Of a stretch of DNA of 41,775 nt, positions 8,806-16,196 are shown one piece after another. The DNA lies in assembly GCF_003946025.1 (NCBI RefSeq), contig NZ_RHNR01000020.1:1-41775 (forward strand), given 5' to 3'. This DNA comes from Lacticaseibacillus songhuajiangensis (GTDB lineage Bacteria > Bacillota > Bacilli > Lactobacillales > Lactobacillaceae). Position 1 is the stretch's first letter, and each line of letters starts with the position of its first letter. Below the pieces are notes generated by a model. The model saw only the letters and a program-made list of their open reading frames with translations, was not told where the DNA came from and ran no database searches. The position numbers and the translations under genes are program-made.

Positions 8806-8841
8806 AACACCGGATTCTGACTCGAATCCGGTGTTTTTTTG
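8806..8841 (+). terminator. Terminator of the surface-protein gene
   Basis: AACACCGGATT and its complement form an 11-bp stem with an 8-base loop, followed by seven Ts. It lies about 45 bases past the stop. Confidence 0.9.
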
Positions 8842-8887
8842 TTGCAACTTTACATTTGTTGACTCAAGTCGCCAATGAGCCCGTCAC

Positions 8888-9337
8888 TCACAATTTACTC
8901 TGGTAATGAATCCAGCCAGACTCGCGCTCGCCAACTTGATCATACAGCGCCTGGGCGCCGGTATTTGACACTCGCGTTTGCCAGTCAACCGACATCGCCC
9001 CATGGTCGCGGCCCCACTGCAGCGTTGCTGTAATGAGTGCACGGGCAATCCCGCGGCGGCGGTATGCCGCGGCAACAAACAAGTCATTCAAAGTAACCGT
9101 CCGTTTCAGGGACCGCTTGTTGAAGCCGTAATACAGAAAGGCAAAGCCCGCGATGTTGTCATCTTCAATCGCGAGTAGCAGCCCGCCCAAAGGATTATCG
9201 GCGGCAATTAATTGCTGAACGTGCGTGGCCACCGCTGCGTGATCCGCCGTGTGCGGTACTGGACTGGCGGCATAGTACCCGTCCACCAGTGGCATTAGGG
9301 CCTGAATATCTGTGGCGCGTGCTTCCCGAATTTCCAT
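8888..9337 (-). CDS. GNAT-family N-acetyltransferase
   Basis: A 149-residue GNAT enzyme that would transfer an acetyl group from acetyl-CoA to a small molecule or protein amine. It begins IREARATDIQALMPLVDGYY, has the strand LLLAIEDDNIAGFAFLYYG, and the acetyl-CoA motif YRRRGIARALITATLQWGRDHGA (R/Q-x-x-G-x-A). The end GAQALYDQVGERE is the usual motif B region. The ATG at 9337 follows AGAGGTTAACG. The substrate cannot be told. It stands alone on the minus strand before the TetR gene, from which it is separated by 60 bp. Confidence 0.88.
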   Translation of the reverse strand: MEIREARATDIQALMPLVDGYYAASPVPHTADHAAVATHVQQLIAADNPLGGLLLAIEDDNIAGFAFLYYGFNKRSLKRTVTLNDLFVAAAYRRRGIARALITATLQWGRDHGAMSVDWQTRVSNTGAQALYDQVGERESGWIHYQSKL

Positions 9338-9397
9338 CTCGTTAACCTCTTATCGCGTATTTATCGCCAGGATACCTGTTAATCACACGCAGTGCAA

Positions 9398-9934
9398 CTA
9401 CGCCAATACTGCCAGTGTGGCGGTGAGCAACTGCCGGTTGGTGGTAACCACGTCCGCATACTGCACCCGCTTAACATGATTGAACCAGTACACATAAGAA
9501 TTCACGACGCCATAAGCGGCATATTGGAGTGTGAGTTGTTGCTGCGCGGTGGGCTGGCCGGATACCAGCTGCTCGCAAAAGGTGGCAAATAGCATCTCCT
9601 GGAGCTCTTGCACCAACTGTTGTTCATGTAGGTTTCGACACATGTAGGCAAAAGCATCAAAATTGGCCATCAGGATGCGGTCAAACACCTTCAGCAAGGT
9701 CTGCGCATCCATTTTGCCAGTGCTCAGCGCGCGCTCCACTTGCCGGCGCATGTCCTCTTGATATTCCGTGAAGACGTCCTCCACCCGGTCGTAATGCGTG
9801 TAAAAGGTGCGCCGCGTTACCTGGGCTTCTCGGCAAAGTGCAGAGACACTAATACGGTCAATGGGCTCATGCGCAAGCAACACGAACAACGCCTTGCGCA
9901 ACGCGGTTTTAGTTTTGACGACTCGTCGATCCAT
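9398..9934 (-). CDS. TetR/AcrR-family transcription regulator
   Basis: A 178-residue TetR protein. The HTH lies near residues 28-52: ISVSALCREAQVTRRTFYTHYDRVEDVF. The remainder is an all-helical ligand domain of the TetR_C class often seen in lactobacilli. The start at 9934 is chosen because CTGGAGGTTGGC precedes it; a 7-residue longer frame has no ribosome site. It is divergent from a membrane-protein gene starting at 10037, and two similar imperfect palindromes lie between them, so it probably represses that gene and itself. Confidence 0.9.
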   Translation of the reverse strand: MDRRVVKTKTALRKALFVLLAHEPIDRISVSALCREAQVTRRTFYTHYDRVEDVFTEYQEDMRRQVERALSTGKMDAQTLLKVFDRILMANFDAFAYMCRNLHEQQLVQELQEMLFATFCEQLVSGQPTAQQQLTLQYAAYGVVNSYVYWFNHVKRVQYADVVTTNRQLLTATLAVLA

Positions 9935-9962
9935 GCCAACCTCCAGATAATACACAGTTTAC

Positions 9963-10010
9963 GGCTACAATGTATCCCAATGCCAGTTATTAGTGGCTAA
10001 ACTTGTATCC
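9963..10010. promoter_or_regulatory. Twin TetR operator-like sites
   Basis: GGCTACAATGTATCC (9963-9977) and GGCTAAACTTGTATCC (9995-10010) are near-identical in their flanks (GGCTA...GTATCC) and each is an imperfect palindrome. They lie between the divergent TetR and membrane-protein genes. Confidence 0.5.
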
Positions 10011-10036
10011 ATCCTAACACATTTGGAGGTTTACCC

Positions 10037-10831
10037 ATGTGGCATTTATTACAAAGTTTATTTAGCACTTTTCCAAGCGTGAATTACAGTGCCCACGATT
10101 TCGTGTCGGCGCTCGGTAGCAGTAATCCCGATTACATCCGCAATCTGGCGGTGGCAGGGTTAACTTTTGCGATTGGCTTCATCGAGTACATTTACAGCTT
10201 CTTCTTAGTCCGCCGTGAGCAAAAGTCGCCCTATAACTTGCTGATGCATTCCTTCTACTTCGCCATTGATTCGATGGGGATTTTCGTATTCGCCCTGGCG
10301 GCGCACGCTACCGGTGGTTTCTGGATCTTTGTTTTCGCCTCCCTCGCCGAAGTTGTCTGGACGCTTTTTGAAGTCTATAACCTCGTCCTGTGCGTGTATG
10401 TCGAACGTGAAGACATCTGGGGCGTCGGCGTTAGCGTTGCCTCTGCTTGGCAGCGCGTTTGCGGCTGGATCATCGTCATGATTGTCTCTGTTAACTTATT
10501 CCGGGTCTTCATGCACGATCCGGTCATGCTCAAGTGGTACATTTTCACCAACATCCTGATGGGCATCATGCCCGGCCTGTACTGGGAAAAACGCGGTACG
10601 CGTTTAGGTGCCAGCTGGGGACTCGCCATTGTGATTCTCATCGGCACCATCAATTCTTTCCTGCCGCTGAACATGTGGCCCGTCATCAGTCCCTACTTCT
10701 CGATGACCAACAATCCCTGGTTCTACGTCGTCGGCGTTGTGGCGATTTTCTTTGCTGCCCGCGCGTTCTGGGTGCTCGCCAAACTGCCAGCTAAACCCAA
10801 GTTGCTCAACGGAAAGAAAACCATCTGGTAA
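10037..10831 (+). CDS. Integral membrane protein of unknown function (7-8 TM)
   Basis: A 264-residue protein with about seven or eight hydrophobic segments, for example LAVAGLTFAIGFIEYIYSFFL, LLMHSFYFAIDSMGIFVFAL and GWIIVMIVSVNLFRVFM. A conserved-looking charged turn VEREDIWGVG follows TM4. I do not recognise a transporter or enzyme family; the topology resembles small multispan proteins often placed under TetR control in lactobacilli. TTTGGAGGTTTACCC precedes the ATG. The divergent TetR gene and twin operator-like sites suggest it is induced by a ligand of that regulator. Confidence 0.75.
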   Translation: MWHLLQSLFSTFPSVNYSAHDFVSALGSSNPDYIRNLAVAGLTFAIGFIEYIYSFFLVRREQKSPYNLLMHSFYFAIDSMGIFVFALAAHATGGFWIFVFASLAEVVWTLFEVYNLVLCVYVEREDIWGVGVSVASAWQRVCGWIIVMIVSVNLFRVFMHDPVMLKWYIFTNILMGIMPGLYWEKRGTRLGASWGLAIVILIGTINSFLPLNMWPVISPYFSMTNNPWFYVVGVVAIFFAARAFWVLAKLPAKPKLLNGKKTIW

Positions 10832-10921
10832 TCCTGCCGAACAGAACCCGCCTCTAGTCCGATGTTTCAATTCGCCAAGGCCGTTATGCTAGAACCATCA
10901 ACAGATACCTTGGAGGGAATC

Positions 10922-11320
10922 ATGAAAACATTGCAACATGTACTCACTGGGCTACTCGTGCTCATCTTGATTGGCGCTGCCGGTCTCGGCGTTGCTGCCG
11001 CCAACACGCGCAACAACACGAGTGAATTCGCGGCAGCACTAGACAATCTCAATCCACTGGTGAAGGACGAGACAGTCTATGTCTCCACCAACGTTAAACC
11101 CGACCGCCACTTCATCGGTGGCGGCGGCGAAGACGAATACGTCTACACCGTCACCAGTGTCAACGCAGCCGGCAAGCAGCGTAAGCTCCAGTTCCTGTCT
11201 CAATGGCGACTTAAGCCGAACCGCTACCTCGCCATTCAGGCCAAGGGCCAAAACGTGGTCAGCTGGCAAGCAACGACGGCCAGCAAACTTCCACAGAAAG
11301 TCAAAATGAAACTTGGCTAG
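10922..11320 (+). CDS. YxeA-family (DUF1093) exported protein
   Basis: A 132-residue protein with an N-terminal signal or anchor (LTGLLVLILIGAAGLGVAAA) and a small beta-rich domain of YxeA type (YVYTVTSVNAAGKQRKLQF, then the LAIQAKGQNVVSW segment). Members are secreted or membrane-tethered proteins of unknown role, often in bacteriocin or stress operons. The ATG at 10922 follows TTGGAGGGAATC; an earlier in-frame start at 10862 has none. It is monocistronic with its own terminator. Confidence 0.8.
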   Translation: MKTLQHVLTGLLVLILIGAAGLGVAAANTRNNTSEFAAALDNLNPLVKDETVYVSTNVKPDRHFIGGGGEDEYVYTVTSVNAAGKQRKLQFLSQWRLKPNRYLAIQAKGQNVVSWQATTASKLPQKVKMKLG

Positions 11321-11330
11321 ACTAGAAAAA

Positions 11331-11357
11331 CGTTACTCTGACGAGTAGCGCTTTTTA
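11331..11357 (+). terminator. Terminator after the yxeA-like gene
   Basis: CGTTACTC pairs imperfectly with GAGTAGCG around a TGAC loop and is followed by five Ts. Confidence 0.75.
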
Positions 11358-11379
11358 TTTGGTGAAATGTCAATTATAG

Positions 11380-11408
11380 TTGACACAAGCTAACAAGTTG
11401 CGTATATT
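11380..11408 (+). promoter_or_regulatory. Promoter of the XRE-DUF3278 operon
   Basis: TTGACA (11380-11385) and TATATT (11403-11408) are separated by exactly 17 bases. The start of transcription should fall inside or just before the inverted repeat at 11411-11434. Confidence 0.8.
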
Positions 11409-11410
11409 CT

Positions 11411-11434
11411 AAGTGTCAGATAAATGTGACACTT
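11411..11434. promoter_or_regulatory. Inverted-repeat operator at the XRE promoter
   Basis: AAGTGTC (11411-11417) and GACACTT (11428-11434) are perfect arms spaced by 10 bases. The site starts three bases after the -10 box, the position expected for autorepression by the XRE protein encoded 22 bases downstream. Confidence 0.6.
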
Positions 11435-11455
11435 AATTGAGAACGGAGGATGGCC

Positions 11456-11665
11456 ATGAATCATGTTCGCGAGTTTCGCCGCGCGCAGAAACTCTCGCAA
11501 TTAGCGCTTGCCAAGGAGATTGGGGTTGCCCGGCAGACGATTAACCTGATTGAGAACGGAAAGTATAATCCCTCCCTCGATCTGTGTCTCAAACTGGCTT
11601 GGGCGTTGGGTACCGATTTGAACAGCTTATTTTGGAGGAATCAAAATGAAGACGAGAACGAATGA
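11456..11665 (+). CDS. XRE-family small HTH regulator (YozG/Cro-like)
   Basis: A 69-residue protein that is essentially one HTH domain: FRRAQKLSQLALAKEIGVARQTINLIENGKYNPSLDLCLKLAWALGTDLNSLF. The start at 11456 is preferred over the ATG six bases earlier because the latter directly touches the GGAGG site. It overlaps the next gene by 20 bases, so the two are translated as a coupled unit. Pairs of such regulators with DUF3278 membrane proteins are common in Firmicutes; the regulator usually controls its own operon. Confidence 0.92.
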   Translation: MNHVREFRRAQKLSQLALAKEIGVARQTINLIENGKYNPSLDLCLKLAWALGTDLNSLFWRNQNEDENE

Positions 11666-12173
11666 ATCCTTACGTGACCACTGCGTGCGCATCGTGTTCG
11701 GCATCCCCGGACCGCTGGATGAGTATGCACGCCAGGAACTGGGACGCATCAGCACGAACATTTTGGCATTCATTGCCGTTGTGCAACTCATTGGACTCGG
11801 TGTTGCCCTGTGGGTATCTGCTCGCTACGGTGATGCAGCAGCGTTCAACACGCTGGTCAGCATCATCTTGTTGAGCCTAGTTGGGGCGCTTGGTTTCTAC
11901 GGCACTCGGTCCTTAAGCCGCGCCCAACTCACGCGGCGTGAAGTCTCCGCCGCCGACTATGCCCGGGTGCGCCGCCACCAACTACACCGCACTTCCTGGA
12001 CAACCATCATTAGCACCGCCGGCTACGGGCTACTCAACTGGCTGTGGTCCTCAGGAGAATCACTGGCCCACCTCACAGTGACCGACTGGCTCCAACTCAT
12101 CATCTTTGGTTTTGGCTTCTTCATTGTGATGTACGTGAATAACGTGCTGTCCATCAAGCGTTACACTGAATAA
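11646..12173 (+). CDS. DUF3278-like membrane protein
   Basis: A 175-residue protein with four hydrophobic segments in two pairs (ILAFIAVVQLIGLGVALWV, TLVSIILLSLVGALGFYGT, a weaker TTIISTAGYGLLNWLW, and WLQLIIFGFGFFIVMYVNNVLSI). The start DEYARQELGRISTNI before TM1 fits the DUF3278 family. The ribosome site TTGGAGGAATCAAA lies inside the end of the upstream XRE gene. Its function is unknown; the conserved pairing with an XRE regulator suggests a membrane stress or signalling role. Confidence 0.8.
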   Translation: MKTRTNESLRDHCVRIVFGIPGPLDEYARQELGRISTNILAFIAVVQLIGLGVALWVSARYGDAAAFNTLVSIILLSLVGALGFYGTRSLSRAQLTRREVSAADYARVRRHQLHRTSWTTIISTAGYGLLNWLWSSGESLAHLTVTDWLQLIIFGFGFFIVMYVNNVLSIKRYTE

Positions 12174-12283
12174 ACTTGTGATCATCATATAAATTATCTT
12201 TATACCAATTCTCGCTCATCTGCCAATAATTCAGTGTATAATATTCTTTACTAGCACACTGACCAAATCTGGGGGGATTGGGT

Positions 12284-12496
12284 ATGGCGATACAGTTTTG
12301 TGTTCTCAAAATTGATGATCAGACGTATGTGGCACCAAACAATGCGCCTGTCGAGGGTGGTCCAATTTTGCCTTGCACTTACGAACAAAATGCAATTATT
12401 TTTGGCAATCCGGACAAGGCACGCACGTTTGCAAAGAAGGTGCACCTAGAACATTTCCAGGTGGTACCAGTCACCGCGGCGCAGTTGCGGCACTAA
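12284..12496 (+). CDS. Small hypothetical protein (70 aa)
   Basis: A 70-residue soluble protein beginning MAIQFCVLKIDDQTYVAP and ending VVPVTAAQLRH. A strand-rich N-terminal half and a helix near PDKARTFAKKVHLEHF suggest a small alpha/beta fold. I do not recognise the family. The start at 12284 has a GGGGGGATTGGG site; a TATAAT -10 box is visible at 12236-12241. A strong terminator follows 10 bases after the stop, so this is a self-contained transcription unit. Confidence 0.65.
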   Translation: MAIQFCVLKIDDQTYVAPNNAPVEGGPILPCTYEQNAIIFGNPDKARTFAKKVHLEHFQVVPVTAAQLRH

Positions 12497-12506
12497 ATGA
12501 ATAATG

Positions 12507-12550
12507 AGCCACCAACGCTGAACAAATTGTTCGGCGCTGGTGGCTTTTTT
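12507..12550 (+). terminator. Terminator of the 70-residue protein gene
   Basis: AGCCACCA and TGGTGGCT close a 38-base hairpin with a further inner stem (GAACAA / TTGTTC), followed by six Ts. Confidence 0.9.
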
Positions 12551-12642
12551 ATGATTAAATACATGGACAATCCCCCTGCACTAGACTAGTATTATTGCTT
12601 AAGAAATAAAAAATTCGTTATTTTTAATTTGGAGGAATTATT

Positions 12643-12954
12643 ATGTTTGTCACACTTACGAATGCGCGCACCGGTCAGGCGCGGCAAGCCAAAATCGGCT
12701 TTTCCTGGACTACCTTCTTCTTCGGCTTCTTCCCCGCTCTCTTCCGGAGCGACTGGAAGTGGGCACTGATTATTGCCGTTCTCCAGATTGCTACCGGCGC
12801 CTTCACCTTTGGGATCAGCACTGGCATCATTTCCATTATTTTTGCCTTCATTTACAATAAGCTCTACATCAACGACCTGATTGCGAACGGCTACGAACCC
12901 GCTAGTTCCGCAGACGCCGACGTGATGCGGATGAAGGGCTTCGTTGTTCGTTAA
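12643..12954 (+). CDS. DUF2628/HrgC-like small membrane protein
   Basis: A 103-residue protein with a soluble start (FVTLTNARTGQARQAKIG), the hallmark stretch FSWTTFFFGFFPALFRSDWKWAL and two hydrophobic segments. The aromatic-rich first segment followed by RSDWKWA is typical of the DUF2628 group and related phage-superinfection-like proteins in lactobacilli. TTGGAGGAATTATT precedes the ATG. It is monocistronic; function is unknown. Confidence 0.75.
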   Translation: MFVTLTNARTGQARQAKIGFSWTTFFFGFFPALFRSDWKWALIIAVLQIATGAFTFGISTGIISIIFAFIYNKLYINDLIANGYEPASSADADVMRMKGFVVR

Positions 12955-13038
12955 TTTTTCCTAGCTCTCACGCCGATTACTAGCAAAATAATACTAGTTT
13001 GCTACAATAGAAGTAATTGCTATAAGGAGGCGAGCGCA

Positions 13039-13485
13039 ATGGCTGCGAATGACGATCAAGTCCAAGAGCACATTACCAGTGCCATCTTTGGTCCTCGGCA
13101 AACGAAGATTGATGAGCGGCGGCACTACCTCGGCTCACTGCGCGAACGCGTGGAACTACGGCTAACGAACGATGAGATTGGTGATCCGGCGACACTACGA
13201 CGCTTCAAGGCGGTGTTGCCACAATACCTGGATAAGGATTTGCAGGTGTTGATTAACGGTAAGGAGGGCATGGGCATCAGCGGTCCTTACGTTAAGCTCT
13301 GCTCTCAGTCCAAAATTCCCTTCACCCTCATCAACAACGAAAATGCCAAGTTGGATCCTGATGAAAGCGGTTTGCTCATTGTTGCTAAGGAAGCGGTTTT
13401 CCGCAGTGACGACGACATTAAGCTACCACCAGAACCGAAGGCAGAACCAAAGAAGTCCGGCTGGTTCTCATCCCTATTCAAATAA
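13039..13485 (+). CDS. YueI-family protein (DUF1694)
   Basis: A 148-residue protein of the YueI family. The N-terminal signature ITSAIFGPRQTKIDERRHYLGSLRERVELRLT is clear, followed by the mixed alpha/beta core and a charged, proline-rich tail (KLPPEPKAEPKKSGWFSSLFK). Cytoplasmic, function unknown; widespread in Bacilli. AGGAGGCGAGCGCA precedes the ATG. The downstream structure at 13498-13645 may include its terminator. Confidence 0.88.
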   Translation: MAANDDQVQEHITSAIFGPRQTKIDERRHYLGSLRERVELRLTNDEIGDPATLRRFKAVLPQYLDKDLQVLINGKEGMGISGPYVKLCSQSKIPFTLINNENAKLDPDESGLLIVAKEAVFRSDDDIKLPPEPKAEPKKSGWFSSLFK

Positions 13486-13497
13486 AGAGGGCTGTGA

Positions 13498-13645
13498 CAA
13501 AAGGCGGTTAGCTACCGGTATATAAGACAAGGCCAGTGGAAATCCCGAACTTAGGATTTCCACTGGCCTTGTCTTATATATTAGGGAGCCCTTCGGTGTC
13601 CGTCTCACTACGCGCTGAAGCGTTAGGTCGACTGGCTGCCTTTTG
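13498..13645. repeat. Intergenic palindromic element with 27-bp perfect arms
   Basis: 13519-13545 and 13554-13580 are perfect complements, 27 bp with an 8-base loop (CGAACTTA). Outside it, AAAAGGC (13498-13504) can pair with GCCTTTT (13637-13643), enclosing a second small hairpin (CGCTGAAGCG near 13611-13620). The stem is far longer than a terminator needs and has no T run. The layout resembles an interspersed cloverleaf-type repeat. It lies between the convergent yueI-like and ATP-grasp genes. Confidence 0.65.
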
Positions 13646-13699
13646 GAGCGCGACCACAATGTAACGATTTGTCACCCTTTTTCGTTCAGCCATCTTCAG

Positions 13700-15400
13700 T
13701 TAAGCCAGAACTGCCCGCAAAACTGGCGTCAGCACATCCTGCGCGTCGCCGTATGCCGGCTTGCTGAAGGAATGCAAAGCGGGGTTGGCATTCACCCCCA
13801 CCACACTCACCTGATTTTCCTGCTGCGGATCCAGGGGCACATAACTGTTGACCACGGCCAGATCCACGCTGCAAAATTCCAGCCCTAACGCCGCGGCCGC
13901 GTCAATGGCCACTTGCTCATAGCTGCTATCCAGTTCAGCGCGACCGTTGCGGTGCTCACCGGCCGCCAGCGCAATGCTATTGCGGCCCAAGTATACCTGG
14001 CTACCCCGCCCCGGAACCGCATCGGCCGCAACGCCCTGCAACGTTAGATATTCCTGCACCCGCGTATCAAATGCCAGTTCGGGGTAGCCCAACTGCGCAT
14101 TACGCTGATTATGCCGCGTCAGCAGCGCCTGCACCTGGCTGCGACCATCGCCAACCACGTAGGCGAAATCTGTCGCCAGAACGCCAAGCACCTTGCCGCG
14201 GAGCACGAGCAGCTTGAAGATGTCCCCGCTCTGAAAAGTTTCAATCTGGAGTTCACCGTCCAGCGCCGCAATTTTGGCCTGCAACTGCGCTTCTTGCGGG
14301 GTGCTGAGCAGCATATCGCTCACACCAGCCCCTTGCTGACGCGTCTTGAGCACGATGGCCTTCGTTGCAAAACTGCTGCGCCAATCCTGCATTAATTGTT
14401 GCGGGTCACGATAGACACCAACCAGCGGCGTGTTGATACCAGCCGCGGCCAGTGCGTTCCGCCGCGCAAAGCGATCCTGACTCAGCTCAGTGGCAACGTC
14501 CGTGTTGAGGCCCAACGCGTTGCTGCTGATCAGTGCCTGGGATTGACCCAGCTTTAATTCATAAAGTGCCGTCTGTGGGCTCAGCTGCTGCACATCCCCG
14601 CCGGCGGCAATGTTCGCTTTCATCAGTAAACCCGTGTTGTCTTGGGAAACGGCAGCAGCCGGTTCCGTTAGGTTTGGCAGCTGATAATCGGCGCTGTAGA
14701 ACGACCGCAGGTAGGCCGCAAGATCAAGTGGCGCCTTGTCCGCATCCAGCAAGGCCCACACAGTATCCCGCAGCAAGGCCAACGCCGCCACGTTGGTCCC
14801 GACCAGCAGTGGCACGTCCACTTCCAGTGCCAGAACGCCTTGCTGGTCAAAATGCTGGCCCACTAAGCCAACAGTCCCCAACTGTTCGCCGACAGGGCGC
14901 ACCTTGAAAGTCTGCGCATAGGCTTGCAGACTTGACCAATCAGTAGTAGCAGCCGGCGTTACTTTTGCCCCCAAGAGCGCGTATAGCGACGGGGTATGCG
15001 CGAGTTTAGCAGCCAGACGCAGGTAGATGTGGTTGCGGTACTCTAGGTAGCTCGGCATCTTGCCTTCCTGCGCCAGCGCCGCGTAACTATCACCCAAAGC
15101 CATCTCGGGCAGGGTCAGCTGGACCCGCAGTCCAGACGTCAGAAAGGTCCCCGCCCCGCCCGCATCATGAATGGCAGCTAAGGCCAACTGCCGCTGCTGG
15201 AGCGCCAGTGCGAGATTAGCTTCTGTTTTGCTCGTCACAAAAAACTGTGCCCCCGCGGCGAAGAAAAAGGGGCTGTGCGTGCTCTTTTTCACGAGCGCTG
15301 CTGGCACTGTTTGCGCGTCATGTAAACTGAGCACCCGCACTCGTACGTTGTGGCGCAGAGGTGCCATGCCCAGCGCAGCCATTTTGGTATAATCTGACAT
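13700..15400 (-). CDS. GshF-like ATP-grasp ligase, short form
   Basis: A protein of about 566 residues whose C-terminal half matches the ATP-grasp domain of the bifunctional glutamate-cysteine ligase/glutathione synthetase GshF and of cyanophycin-synthetase relatives. Visible blocks are ARRNALAAAGINTPLV (near 320), AIVLKTRQQGAG, the DFAYVVGDGRSQVQALLTRHN segment, and LGLEFCSVDLAV. The N-terminal half is only about 250 residues, against about 480 in GshF, but keeps a MPSYLEYRNHIYLRLAAKL segment like GshF. It may be a divergent or degenerate GshF making glutathione or gamma-glutamylcysteine, or a different peptide ligase. The start at 15400 is chosen because GAGG lies 9 bases upstream. Monocistronic. 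Confidence 0.65.
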   Translation of the reverse strand: MSDYTKMAALGMAPLRHNVRVRVLSLHDAQTVPAALVKKSTHSPFFFAAGAQFFVTSKTEANLALALQQRQLALAAIHDAGGAGTFLTSGLRVQLTLPEMALGDSYAALAQEGKMPSYLEYRNHIYLRLAAKLAHTPSLYALLGAKVTPAATTDWSSLQAYAQTFKVRPVGEQLGTVGLVGQHFDQQGVLALEVDVPLLVGTNVAALALLRDTVWALLDADKAPLDLAAYLRSFYSADYQLPNLTEPAAAVSQDNTGLLMKANIAAGGDVQQLSPQTALYELKLGQSQALISSNALGLNTDVATELSQDRFARRNALAAAGINTPLVGVYRDPQQLMQDWRSSFATKAIVLKTRQQGAGVSDMLLSTPQEAQLQAKIAALDGELQIETFQSGDIFKLLVLRGKVLGVLATDFAYVVGDGRSQVQALLTRHNQRNAQLGYPELAFDTRVQEYLTLQGVAADAVPGRGSQVYLGRNSIALAAGEHRNGRAELDSSYEQVAIDAAAALGLEFCSVDLAVVNSYVPLDPQQENQVSVVGVNANPALHSFSKPAYGDAQDVLTPVLRAVLA

Positions 15401-15539
15401 TATGTTCATCCTCGTTCATTTATTCGGCTTTCCGGGACCAAGTACTTGTGAATCACCCCGTAGAAAAGCCCGGCCAAAAGCTATCTTTTCCATCATAAGA
15501 CAGTTCGGAAAAGTTGACCAGCACCGCCACGCATATTCC

Positions 15540-15568
15540 TTGCACGTGGGTCCCCATGATGCTATATT
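15540..15568 (+). promoter_or_regulatory. Promoter of the 6S RNA gene
   Basis: TTGCAC (15540-15545) and TATATT (15563-15568) are 17 bases apart. Transcription would begin near 15575, exactly at the 5' strand of the 6S closing stem. Confidence 0.65.
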
Positions 15569-15574
15569 GAGGGT

Positions 15575-15766
15575 ACGGAAGTTACTAAGGTGTTCGCTCT
15601 TCCCTTTACATCAGTTGAGCTTACAATCTCGATACATTGGGGCATGTTGGCGCCGCTGACGATTGTGCTATTACACGTAGCACACAGCTCAGTGGTACTT
15701 TGCCCCACCTGCTTAACGCGGGTTCACACGATCGGGGAAGCTTAAACGGCACTGCTAGTTATCCGT
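15575..15766 (+). ncRNA. 6S RNA (Lacto-usp type)
   Basis: 6S RNA sequesters sigma-A RNA polymerase in stationary phase. In Lactobacillales the Lacto-usp RNA motif, later equated with 6S RNA, lies upstream of a small hypothetical gene and a usp gene, which is exactly the order here. The ends pair: ACGGA...ACTA..GTG (15575-15592) with CAC..TAGT..TCCGT (15750-15766), giving a 192-nt molecule of normal length. Inside, TGGGGCA and TGCCCCA can pair, and GTGCTA / TAGCAC form a hairpin. A promoter stands at the right distance and a terminator follows at 15787. The identification rests on synteny, size and closing stem, not a covariance search. Confidence 0.75.
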
Positions 15767-15786
15767 AAACAAAAGTTTTCTTTTGG

Positions 15787-15808
15787 GCTGGCCTTGTGCC
15801 AGCTTTTT
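15787..15808 (+). terminator. Terminator between 6S RNA and the usp operon
   Basis: GCTGGC / GCCAGC with a 5-base loop followed by TTTTTA. It would end the 6S transcript. The ribosome site of the next gene begins only about 8 bases later, so the downstream genes depend on readthrough of this terminator or on a promoter within the 6S gene. Confidence 0.8.
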
Positions 15809-15827
15809 ATTTATGGAGGAATTTCAC

Positions 15828-16106
15828 ATGCTCAAAATTGTCATGATTATTTACGCCCTACTCTTACTCGTGGTTGCGGCCTACCTGCTCACTCACCGCA
15901 AGCGCAGTTTCTTACTCTTCAGCAAACCAAGTGGTGAGTTATCCGCCAGCATGACGGTCACCGCAATCCTGCTCATCCTGTGCGCAATTGCCGCTGTGGT
16001 GGCCGGCTTCATCGGCAGCAAAATGATTGCCCTCATCGTCATTGCGTTCTCCCTGCTCTTTATTTTCCTGTTTGCAAGCGGCCTCACCCGCGCCATGAAT
16101 AACTAA
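15828..16106 (+). CDS. Small membrane protein of the 6S-usp locus
   Basis: A 92-residue protein with three hydrophobic segments (IVMIIYALLLLVVAAYLL, VTAILLILCAIAAVVAGFIG and IALIVIAFSLLFIFLFASG). I do not recognise a named domain; it occupies the place of the hypothetical gene that sits between Lacto-usp RNA and usp. TATGGAGGAATTTCAC precedes the ATG at 15828. It is followed 90 bp later by the usp gene, probably in one operon. Confidence 0.75.
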   Translation: MLKIVMIIYALLLLVVAAYLLTHRKRSFLLFSKPSGELSASMTVTAILLILCAIAAVVAGFIGSKMIALIVIAFSLLFIFLFASGLTRAMNN

Positions 16107-16196
16107 GTCAGATTGCCATAATTAACTCCCAAACGTTCTTGAAAAAGCTTTCACAACCATGTATGCTTAAATTAGAAATTGAAAGGGGCGTTTATT

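Noticed and set aside
13519..13580. Ordinary transcription terminator for the yueI-like gene
   Set aside because: The stem is 27 bp and perfect but no T run follows on either strand.
15410..15574. tRNA or tmRNA gene upstream of the 6S region
   Set aside because: No cloverleaf, CCA end or tmRNA tag-like frame is visible.
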